This document shows, piece by piece, positions 55,341-64,000 of a stretch of 64,000 nt of DNA. The notes beneath the pieces were generated by a model. The model was not told the origin of the DNA, made no database searches, and saw only the letters and a program-made list of their open reading frames with translations. The first letter of the stretch is position 1. Every line of letters starts with the position of its first letter. The translations under genes were made by a program, and so were the position numbers. The DNA lies in NCBI GenBank assembly GCA_963682025.1, contig OY821521.1, positions 167,086,709 to 167,150,708 on the forward strand, in the 5' to 3' direction. This DNA comes from Cordilura impudica (lineage: Eukaryota; Arthropoda; Insecta; Diptera; Scathophagidae).

Positions 55341-55981
55341 TTGCAGGAAACAAAATTACGGATTCAAAAAGACTTTAGAGAGAAAACTGGACTGATCGTG
55401 GACCAACCAAAGCCAGGTTTTGGAAACTCTAATGATGGCAACACTGCCAGACGGTTTCTTCAAAATGCAGATGTTTCTGCTCAAATCACAAAAGTTGATG
55501 CAGAATTGATAGAAAGAATGCATGTGATACTTATTGCTGTATCTTGCGGGCCCGAGATTCACGTAGAAAAATTCAGAAAATATACTCAGAATACAGCCAG
55601 ACATTTTGTTAAGCTCTATCCGTGGTATTATATGTGCCTCCAACTTTACATAAATTCCTTATTCCTCAACTATCTGAGGAAGCTCAAGAAGCTAGAAATA
55701 AAGATTTTAAAAATTACAGAGAACACTATTCTCGTAAATGCAGTCGGAAGAAGTCAAATGAAGATATATTCAATAGGTTACTTCTTAGTTCGGATCCGTT
55801 AATTACCACTAAAAGCAAAAATTATGCCAAAAAAATATATAATATACCACAGATGGCACTAGATTTATTAATTTTGCCCAAGATTTCTGATGAAGAAGAG
55901 ATTAATGAAGATATTGATGATGATAATTATGAAGATGCTGATTATATTTATGAAGGTGATGATAATACGGAGGATCCTTGA
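55341..55981 (+). pseudogene. C-terminal part of an unclassified TE-like protein (GNSNDGNTARRF type)
   Basis: The first frame has RIQKDFREKTGLIVDQPKPG, then GNSNDGNTARRFLQNADVSA, VEKFRKYTQNTARHFVKLYP and WYYM. The frame then shifts by one near 55635 and continues as TLHKFLIPQLSEEAQEARNK, HYSRKCSRKKSNEDIFNRLL and SSDPLI, ending in an acidic EEINEDIDDDNYEDADY tail. I recall this order from unnamed multi-copy arthropod proteins. In those a segment of about 15-20 residues separates HKFLI from the QLSEEAQE block, so a short deletion is also likely here. A possible 3' splice site (TTGCAG) precedes the start, so the fragment may be a last exon. Function unknown; no catalytic motif is recognised. Confidence 0.6.
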
Positions 55982-56072
55982 TTAATTGTATATATATATA
56001 TATATATATATTTATATAGATATATTTAAGTTTCTCTTAAATAAGAACAATATAAAATAAAAAATATAAAAT

Positions 56073-56880
56073 AACAAGTAAGAAAATTATAGTCGGTCTT
56101 GACCGACTATACGATACCCTATACCATGCGTTTAGAAACCCTAAATCTTAGGCCCAACTAACTGGACATAGAAAATAAGCAAAAACCAAATTTGAGTGGG
56201 ATTTTTATTAATTTTTTTGGCTGCAGATATGAAAAAGTTCATATCGGATGATATATCTGTATAGGGACGAGGTCCAAAAATGGACCGATCCTGATCATGT
56301 TTGGTAAAGTCTCTTGTATTTTGCAAAAATATATACAAACAAAATTTGAGAAGAATCAGTGCAATATTTTTGTTTTTTAATAGATTTAAGTGAAGATCGG
56401 GAAGCAGCTCTATATGGGGTCAAAGGGATTATTTTTGGACTACTCATTAATGGATGTAATGAACGCATACAAACCCAATTTGAGTAAGATCTATATGACA
56501 ATTTGGATCTTATGGCAATTTATGTCGATTTCATTTGGGTAATTTGTATGGGGGCTAGGTCTGAACATGGACCGATTCTCACCAATTTCAATAGCGCTCA
56601 TCCCATGGCCGATAAAAGCTTGTATACCAAATTTCATCAAAATACATTCATATTTGCGACCTGCAGTTTGATTACAAGGTTTACATGGACACACAGACGG
56701 ACGGACGGACGGACGGACGGACGGACGGACGGACGGACGGACATTGTTAAATCAACTCAGAAAGTGATTCTGATTCGATCGGCATAATTAAAGATGGGTC
56801 TAGGTCAAATATTTTTGGTTGTTACAAACAGCAGCACAAAGTCATTATACCCAAACCACATAGTGGTATAGGGTATAAAA
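56073..56880 (-). mobile_element. DINE-1/mini-me-like repeat, family A, copy 4 (complete)
   Basis: Starts AACAAGTAAGAAAAT, then the palindrome TATAGTCGGTCTTGACCGAC (continuing TATA), CGATACCCTATACCATGCG. A (GGAC)n run of about 11 units lies at 56697-56743, the longest of its kind here. The end is CATAGTGGTATAGGGTATAA (plus AA). TE-like coding sequence resumes immediately at 56881, which fixes this end of the element. Confidence 0.85.
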
Positions 56881-57849
56881 ACCTAAGAGATTGCTGCTTG
56901 GAAATCTACGTGAAATCTATGCATTGTTTAAAACAAAACATGATGGAATGAAAATTGGTATTTCTAAATTTTGTGAGCTTCTTCCGAAAAACGTTGTGTT
57001 GGTCAATGCCAGTGGAACTCACAATATCTGCGTGTGCACAAAACACCAAAACGTAAAACTAATGATTCACTCCTTGAACTTAAAGAAATTAACAGAAGGC
57101 TTAGAAAATCACGTGCAATTCTTCAACCCCCAAATGCTATTTAGCTAAATGTAAAGACTGTCCAGGCGTAGAAATTCTCAAGCAAAAACTTGGCGAATTA
57201 TTAGAAACAAATCATGTTGATGAAATTACATACAAACAATGGATATGTGTGGATAGAGACTCATTAGAAACAATAATAAAGCAGGCTGATGATTTTATGG
57301 ATTCACTTTGCGAAAAATTTTTGACACTTTTGCCTCACTCGTTTATCGCAAAGAAACAAGCAGCATTTTTGAATGCAAAAAAAACCTTGCTTGGAGAACA
57401 TGTGTACATTGCAATATGTGATTTTTCGGAAAATGCATCTTTTTTGTTCAGAACTCTTCAAAAGGTTTTCATTGGAACAACAGCCAAGCTACTTTATATC
57501 CAATTTCTATATATCAAGCCACGGAAAAGGTCCTAGCGATGGTATTGGTGGAACCGTAAAGAGAGAAGCTCGTCGAGCCAGTTTGCAGCGTCTAATACAG
57601 GACCAAATTACTACCCCTCTTCAATTGTATAACTGGTGCCGTGAACATCTTTTAAATTGTAATTTTGTATTTTTAACAGATGAAGATAATAAAGCAGAAG
57701 AAGAGTTTCTTAAAAACAGATTTATTGGCTTGAGAACTATACCAGGAACACAAAAATTCCACTCTTTTGTTCCTGAAGGAAAATCAAAACTTAAAGTAAA
57801 CCTGTACTCCGAAGACCGAGAATTCTTAATTGAAAATATTTACAATTAA
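56881..57849 (+). pseudogene. Unclassified TE-like gene (SHGKGPSDGIGGTVKR type), truncated and internally deleted
   Basis: The plus strand starts in mid-protein with LLLGNLREIYALFKTKH, KIGISKFCELLPKNVVLVNA and SGTHNICVCTKHQNVKLM. After frame changes it continues with KDCPGVEILKQKLGELL, QWICVDRDSLETIIKQADDF, LLPHSFIAKKQAAF and ICDFSENASFLF. Then HWNNSQATLYPISIY joins within a few bases (near 57515) to SSHGKGPSDGIGGTVKREAR and ASLQRLIQDQITTPLQLYNW. It stops at 57849 after a PGTQKFHSFVPEG block. In the proteins I recall, a segment of over 100 residues lies between the last two blocks, so a deletion joined them. The upstream part was cut off by the GTCY repeat at 56073-56880. The invariant cysteine, histidine and aspartate residues suggest a metal-binding or DDE-type enzyme, which is inference. 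Confidence 0.65.
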
Positions 57850-58439
57850 TTAATCGCATATGTTTGTAATATATATATGTAAAATAAATATTTCTAATTT
57901 TGTCTAAAATAATATATGAATTTTATAGCACCCAAATAAGTAAAAAAATAAAAAAAATATAAAATTTTTTCAAACAATTTCACATTTTTATCAATATCTC
58001 AGGAACTAATAGGAGCTAACTCAAAATTGTTAGCATAAATTACAGAGAATAATATCAGGATTAACATATATTTTTCCCAGAATTTTAAAAATTAAATTTT
58101 GTGCGATATAGCTTCCCAAATTTTAAATCATTTGACAGTGACCTTTGACCTTTCAGAAATTTTTTTTTACTAAATTCAGTTTAAAAGCTATTCTTAATAC
58201 CTTTAAAAGAGACCAATTTTGACCCTGTATGTTAAAAATTGTTTAATATATAAAATATAATGGCAGACCACTTATATGTGTTTTTAATGATTTTTTCATT
58301 TTTTGACGCACCATATCTCAGGAAAAACAGAGGCTGGAAGTCTTAAATTTTACGTTTATCTTAGCTAAGTAAGGTGCAAAAAGACAACTAAGTTTCATAA
58401 AATTCAAAGGTGGTCGGGAAAAACCGTTCTTTGGTTATA
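57850..58439. other. AT-rich spacer, probable 3' region of the preceding relic
   Basis: AATAAA at about 57882 lies 30 bp after the stop of the TE-like gene and may be its poly-A signal. Nothing else is recognised. Confidence 0.35.
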
Positions 58440-59400
58440 AAAATTTTAACCCATTTCAGAAAACATCAAATGTATTTCAGAAATTATCAAATGTATTTCA
58501 GAAACCATCAAATGTATTTCAGAAAATTTTAAATGTATTTCAAAAAACATAAAATGTATTTCAGCAATTATCTAATGTATTTGAGAAAACATCAAATGTA
58601 TTTCAGAAATTATTAAATTTACTTCAGAAATTAAATTAAATTTCAGAAAATATCATTTGAGTCTCAGAAAAATAGTCAGAACGCTATATAAAAACATATT
58701 TTTTTTAAGTATTACACTGGGTTTGTAATATCTCTTGAAAACTTCATATCGTCATTTTTTTGCAGGAGAAGCAAAAGACATCATAAAACAAAAACTACTT
58801 TAAACTTAATACCCAAATTTTAGAATCAAGCTGAAAAATAAAGATGGAGTTTTTTTATGAAAACAAATTTGTGGTAAAAGTTTTATTAATAAAGTTTTTA
58901 AGTAAAAGGCCATAACTACAATACATAAAGTCAATTTTGAACTTTTTGTTAGTTACGGTCTTTTGCAATTTAGGTGACAATAAAAACGTGTTTTTTTTTT
59001 CAAAATAATGACTTCAAGATCGGTCAAAATTCTATCCTGGTGTTTATATTGTAGCTGACTAACAAATGAAGTCCTCATCTTCTTTAGACTAAAAGGTCGC
59101 CCTGGATAGTTTATTTTCCAGTGCATAACAAATAAGTCCAAATATTGCTAAACATTTTTTGCGACTCCAAATCACTAATAGAAACAATAATAACTTTTCG
59201 GTTTTGTAGGGTAAACTACTTTTTAATTCAGAATTTCAATAAATATTTTCTCAAATTCAGTTGATATTTTCTGAAATACATTTGATAATTTCTGAAATAC
59301 ATTTGATGTTTTATGAAATATATTTGATACTTTCTGAAATATATATGATGTTTTCTGAAATACATTTGATACTTTTTTAAATACAATTGGAAAAGGTGTA
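58440..59400. mobile_element. Fold-back structure with 21-bp tandem repeats in both arms
   Basis: The left arm (58451-58665) has about ten units of ATTTCAGAAAACATCAAATG plus T. The right arm (59236-59390) has seven or eight units of the same 21-bp sequence inverted. The loop also shows weaker mirror symmetry centred near 58930 (AAAAGGCCATAACTAC with GTTAGTTACGGTCTTTT). Tandem-repeat inverted arms around a loop are the layout of Drosophila FB/Galileo-type fold-back elements. No target duplication was found and nothing is encoded. The 7-residue-periodic open frame on the minus strand is an artefact. Confidence 0.65.
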
Positions 59401-60720
59401 GATGTTTACACATCTCCCTGTGATCGGACTCTCATTGATTTTTTTTATTAAAGGCCACACAAGTATCCATATATATTATATGAGTTTTGATTTTATACTA
59501 AAAAAAGAAAAAAAAATATCAAAAATATTTATGAGTCTTTGAAAATTTCACTTATTGTGAAGCGATGTTATATTCATCGCTAAATTTTTACGCTTTTCGA
59601 TCTGGCAACCCTAAAACGCTTAGTTTTCGATTAAAACATAAACCAAAAATAAAACGTAGACATGTGAGGGATAAGTATGTATTATTTGTTACACATTCAT
59701 TGAATCAGTGAGTTAGTGATTATAACTATAAGTTAATTTGTTTTCTTTGGAAACTTAAAATTTTGCTAGAAGATTATTGAAGCGAAAAATCTTCAGAAAG
59801 TCAGGTTGGCCTAATAAGTTTCTCCAACGACCTTTATTAACATAAAAATACCTTAGTTGACATTAATACAATTCATCTTGAAAAAAAATACCACCACAAA
59901 ATTAGTATAAATCTGCTACTGCAAAGTCTATGCAAGCCAATAAACATAATTTGAAAATATTTACTGAAGTATATTTCTTTATCTTTGCAAATCATTCCAT
60001 TGATGATTGCAATAAATATAATTGCCAATGATATTTACAAATATTATTTTTATTATTAAATAAGCAAAAAAATCTTCTCTTTACTCTTATATTTATTTTG
60101 TTATTGTTAGAAAGTGGCGCCATTTAAATGCCATTTCTATTAAGTTTAAATTTTGCATTTCTTCTTATTCAGTCCAGAAATAAAAAAAAAAAAACGATTA
60201 ACTTCGAGAAAAGTAAGTAGCGAAGGATGGTGGGACTGATTGATTGAAAAAATCAAATTGCAAATATATATGAAAGATGGAAAGCTTAGATAGGAAAAAT
60301 TAGGAACATAATTTTATATTTCGAGGCGGAAAAAGGAGTTTAAAAAGGATTGTTTTAATATTTTTTATATTTGGTATCACATTTTATTAATTAATTTATT
60401 GTGTTATTGTAACAAAGTTACAAGTGTGTTAAATGTTTTTAAAGAATAAAAGTAAAAAAGAGTAAAAAAAGGTAAATATAAAATTTGTTTTAATATCTCT
60501 GTTAAATAAGTTCAATCATATAATAGAATACCAAATTCCAAATTTAGTGATTAAAGAAAATTGGGAAGTTTGATAGAGGTTTATTTTATATGTTGTTCTT
60601 TTTTAATTGGTTATATTAATTATCCCATTGCTTTACCCAGACAATTAAAATGTGAAATAAAAAAAAAATAAAATTTTATTCTTTAAAGGGCGTAAGTAAC
60701 CTTCAAAAAAATTATTAATA
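59401..60720. other. AT-rich DNA, mostly unrecognised
   Basis: At 59401-59440 the short hairpin AGATGTTTACACATCT, followed by CCCTGTGATCGGACTC, repeats sequence at 17538-17575. The rest shows A-rich tracts and no gene. Confidence 0.4.
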
Positions 60721-61089
60721 CTAGTAGATTCCAGCCCTCGAAATTCTAGTGCAAATTCTATAAACTTTTATTTTTTCATTAAATAAAGACCCCAAAGGTA
60801 TGCTAATCAATTATAGCCAATTCACAAATCAACACAAAAAACAAACTCATTTTTATTACAAACACATTATCAAATTTAATAAACACACATATAGCATTGT
60901 ATAATTTTATGTATGTGTTAGTACCAACTTTAAGTGGAAATTACTCAAAATAAAGGAAATAACTTAAAAATCTGCAAAACGGCTAAAAAGAAATACATTT
61001 CAAATTATATAAGTTTGGTCAAAATTGGCATAAAACGGCAGAACAAATCATCGGTCACAAGAAATCGCCTAGCCTATTAATATTATAGA
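60721..61089 (-). mobile_element. Non-autonomous Helitron, copy 6
   Basis: The 369-bp element on the minus strand starts TCTATAATATTAATAGGCTA and ends GGGCTGGAATCTACTAG, flanked by A and T. The 3' palindrome has one change (CTAGAATTTCGAG). Confidence 0.85.
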
Positions 61090-61099
61090 TATTTAAATG

Positions 61100-61772
61100 A
61101 GTTTGTGCTAATGTTTTTAACTACCAGAAATATAGACCCACCTTTTGTTATGCCGATTACTTTGTGTCCATCTGACCGTCCGTCTCTCTGTCCGTTTCTG
61201 TGTCTATGTAAACCTTGCAATCAAATTACAGGTCGCAAATTTGAATATATTTTGATTAAATTAGATATACTCGTATGAGCTTCTATCTGCCATAGCATGA
61301 ACGCTACTGAAATTGGTGAAAATCGGTGCATGTTCCGACCTAGTTCCTATACAAATGACAGTATAAGATCGACTTAAATTGCCATAAAATCCAATTTATC
61401 ATATAGCTCTCGGTTGATGAGTAGTTCAAAAATAAGCCCCTATATAAAGTTTCATCCCGATCTTCATTTAAACCTCTCAAAAACAAAAATATTGCACAAA
61501 TTTTCCTCAAATTTGGTTTGCATATTTTTTTTTTGCAAAAAATGAGGAACCTTACGGTCCAGAGCGGTCCATTTTTCAATCTAGTCCCCATATGATTATA
61601 GCATCCGATATGAACTTTTTCATATCTGCAGACAAAAAAATTAATAAAAATGGCGGTCAAATCTGGTTTATGCTTATTTTCCATATCCAGTTAGTTAGAC
61701 ATAAGAACTTTTCACTTAACTCACCATGAGTTGTTGGGTATTGTATAGCCGGTTTAGACCGATTATAAAACT
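61100..61772 (+). mobile_element. DINE-1/mini-me-like repeat, family A, copy 5, truncated start
   Basis: Carries (GTCY)n at about 61163-61203, the GGTCGCAAATTTGAATATAT block, GATATGAACTTTTTCATATC and the decayed hairpin TATAGCCGGTTTAGACCGAT. The inner inverted box has decayed to GTTGGGTATTG. It is the most diverged of the five copies. Confidence 0.7.
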
Positions 61773-61775
61773 CCT

Positions 61776-61905
61776 TCTTCTTCTTCCGCCCGCTTAACTC
61801 CCTAGGGAGCATAGGGCCTCTACAAAGTTTCTCCAAGATATTCGAGGTCTTTGGCCGACCTCTTCTTCTATTGTCTTTTGGATTCCAATCTAGGGCCTGG
61901 CAGCT
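61776..61905 (-). pseudogene. LINE C-terminal fragment
   Basis: On the minus strand ALDWNPKDNRRRGRPK lies in one frame. In the next frame SWRNFVEALCSLGS is followed by a stop. This matches the C-terminal end of many insect LINE polymerases (ALEWNP...RRRGRP ... WRxFVEALCS). The piece between is partly lost and the frame shifts. A short GAA/AAG-rich tail follows the stop. Only about 130 bp remain. It is wedged between the GTCY repeat and the truncated Helitron. Confidence 0.65.
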
Positions 61906-62114
61906 TATTTCATTGTATAATTATATGTATGTGTTAGTAGCACCTTTAAACGATCATAACTCCAAAAAAATATTTCAGACGATGGAAATCTGTCAATCTG
62001 GGTAACAGCTAAAAAGAAATACCTTTCAAATGATAAAATTTTTGTCAAAATCAGGTTAAAACTGTGAAACTTATATCGGTCACAAGAAATCGCGTTGCCT
62101 ATTAATACTATAGA
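61906..62114 (-). mobile_element. Non-autonomous Helitron, copy 7, 3'-truncated
   Basis: Has the 5' half only, TCTATAGTATTAATAGGCAA through GTCACAAGA-type and GTATTTCTTTTTAGCTGTTA blocks, ending near ATTGTATAATTATATGTATG. The hairpin and CTAG end are missing. Confidence 0.7.
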
Positions 62115-62261
62115 TGTATCCATATTTTTTTTTTTAGGAATATAGATTTCTTCAGAATCTTATTGATATTGGAGGGCCGTTTTCTCAAGGAAAACTCTTT
62201 GGATTATTTTAAGGTTTTGTTTTTTTAACCAGCTATTTGTAAGTTGAAAAAGTATTGAAAC

Positions 62262-64000
62262 TTTTGAAAAGGTGCTTTTTAAAGAAGGTTTTTTATAATA
62301 AAATTTACATTTTTTAAGAAAAGGTACTTTGTTAAGAAAAGGTAAATTTTTAAGAAAAGGTACTTTTTTAAGAAAAGGTACTTTTTTAAGAAAAGTTACT
62401 TTTTTAAGAAAAGGTACTTTTTTAAGAAAAGGTACTAATTTAAGCACTGGTACATTTTTAAGAAACGGTACTTTTTTGAGAATAGGTACTTGTTTAAGAA
62501 AATTTTCTTTATTAAGGAAAAGTACTTTTTTAAGAAAATTTACTTTTTTTATGAAAAGGTACTTTTTTTAATGAAAAGTGTTTTTTAATATATGGTACTT
62601 TTTAGGAAAAGGTACTTTTTAAGAAGAGGTATTTTTTAAGAAAAACGTTTTTTTTTGGGAAAATTTACTTTTTTAAGAAATGGTACTTTTTTAAGAAACG
62701 GTACTTTTTTGAGAATAGTTACTTTTTTCAGAAAATTTACTTTATTAAGGAAAATTACTTTTTTAAGAAAATTTACTTTTTTTTATGAAAAGGTACTTCT
62801 TTAAGAAAATTTACTTTTGTTAAGAAAAGGTACTTTTTTTTAATGAAAAGTGTTTTTTAATATAAGGTACTTTTTAGGAAAAGGTACTTTTAAGAAACGG
62901 TATTTTTTAAGAAAAATATTTTTTTAGGAAAATGTACTTTTTTATGGCAGGTAGTTTTATAAGAAAATGTACTATTTTAAGAAAGGGTATTTTTTTTAAG
63001 AAAAGTTACTTTATTGAGAAAAGCTACGTCTTAAGAAAGTTTACTTTTTTAAGAAAATGTACTTTTTTTTTAATGAAATGTGTTTTTTAGTATAAGGTAC
63101 TTTTTATGAAAAGGTACTTTTTAAGATTTTTTAAGAAAAAAATTTTTTTTAGGAAAATGTACTTTTTATGACAAGGTAGTTTTATACGAAAAAGTATTTT
63201 TTTAACAAAAGGTGTTTTTTTTAATAAAAAGTACTTTTTGAAGAATATTTGCTTTTTTAAGAAATTGTACTATTTTAAGATATGGTTCTTTTTAAGAGAA
63301 GGTACTTTTTTAAGAAAAGGTACTTTTTTGAGAAAAGGTACTTTTTTAAGACAATTTACTTTATTAAGGAATGTACTTTTTTAAGAAAATTTACTTTTTT
63401 ATGAAAAGGTACTTTTTTTTAAGAAAATTTACTTTTTTAAGAAAAGCTACTTTTTTTTAATGAAAATTGTTTTTTAATATAAGGTACTTTTTAGGAAAAG
63501 GTACTTTTTAAGAAAAGGTATTTTTTAAGAAAAATATTTTTTTTATGAAAACATAGTTTTTTATGACAAGGTAGTTTTATAAGAAAATTTACTTTTTAAG
63601 AAATGTTTTTTTTTTTAAGAAAAGGTACTTTATTGAGAAAAGGTACTTATTGAAGAAAATGTACTTTTTTTATGATAAGGTTTTTTTTAAAGAAAATTTG
63701 CTTTTTTTAGTTTTATAAGAAAAGGTACTTATTTAATAAAAGGAATTTGTTTAACAAAACGTAATTTTAATAAAAGGTACTTCTCTAATAAAAGGTACTC
63801 TTTGGCACTTTTTTATAAAGAGGTCTTGTTTAAAAAGAATATACTTTTTTACGAACAGGTACTTTTGCTAAAAAGTTACTTAAAAAAAGTATTTTTAAAA
63901 AGGGATTTATTTAAAGAATGGTAGTTTTTTAAGAAAATACTTTTTTTGTTTAATAAAAATATATTTTTCGAAAATACCTTTTTCCTTATTTTAAAAAAAA
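62262..64000. repeat. GGTAC-core satellite block with higher-order repeats, runs off the window
   Basis: Units AAGAAAAGGTACTTTTTT, most regular at 62320-62440. A longer segment marked by GAAAAGTGTTTTTTAATATA recurs at about 62574, 62848, 63078 (changed) and 63460. The GACAAGGTAGTTTTATA marker occurs at about 63170 and 63567, with a variant at 62946, so the array has a nested repeat structure of roughly 230-400 bp. It continues to the last base. Confidence 0.92.

Noticed and set aside
59228..59413. Open frame with a seven-residue period (KYQMYFR-like)
   Set aside because: The period equals the 21-bp minisatellite unit. No start context or homology.
1..64000. LTR retrotransposon or endogenous virus
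   Set aside because: No pair of long direct terminal repeats, gag-type zinc knuckle, protease or integrase motif was seen.

Overview
The window looks like transposon-rich, non-genic DNA from a higher (probably calyptrate) fly. The basis is very high A+T, several interspersed repeats with an internal (GTCY)n microsatellite of the dipteran DINE-1/mini-me type, Helitron, Tigger, hAT, Tc1 and LINE relics, and a probable 61-nt intron typical of insects. I see no host protein-coding gene, rRNA or tRNA that I can support. Names of TE groups come from recalled family features, not database searches.

Layout. 0-3.5 kb: GGTAC-core satellite pieces, two GTCY-type repeats and a 7-unit minisatellite. 4.7-5.7 kb: two short Helitrons. 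6.1-7.8 kb: one arm of a 1.7-kb repeat whose inverted partner lies at 34.6-36.4 kb. 9.8-11.1 kb: degenerate direct repeats with a nested Helitron. 11.15-12.7 kb: a dead LINE reverse transcriptase that runs into a 1.72-kb array of the heptamer AATTTTT. 14.9-20.4 kb: satellite and heptamer arrays. 20.65 kb: a TTA-flanked MITE. 21.4-25.4 kb: a decayed LINE. 26.0-28.9 kb: a 2.86-kb fold-back hAT-like element with arms of about 1.25 kb. 31.3-34.6 kb: a 3.28-kb DNA transposon encoding a broken DDE-like protein, inserted in the second copy of the 1.7-kb repeat. 36.6-38.9 kb: an internally deleted PHD/endonuclease LINE. 39.1-41.4 kb: an apparently intact Tigger/pogo transposon. 42.6-43.7 kb: Tc1 and LINE relics. 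43.8-47.1 kb: a large satellite block with higher-order structure. 49.3-51.3 kb: an unclassified transposon-like gene split by a 724-bp fold-back hAT MITE. 52.2-57.9 kb: fragments of further unclassified transposon-like genes. 58.4-59.4 kb: a fold-back structure with tandem-repeat arms. 60.7-62.1 kb: Helitrons, a GTCY repeat and a LINE tail. 62.3-64 kb: satellite again, so satellite DNA lies at both ends of the window.

The genes do not form a pathway. They are a nested record of insertions. The strongest observations are two palindromic hAT-like elements with perfect 8-bp target duplications, a DNA transposon whose empty site is preserved elsewhere in the window, a Tigger element with all three catalytic aspartates, and dispersed GGTAC satellite arrays. 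The best 'undescribed system' candidates are the unclassified transposon-like genes (31.8-33.9, 49.3-51.3, 55.3-57.8 kb) and the hairpin-forming fold-back elements, which could yield long dsRNA if transcribed.
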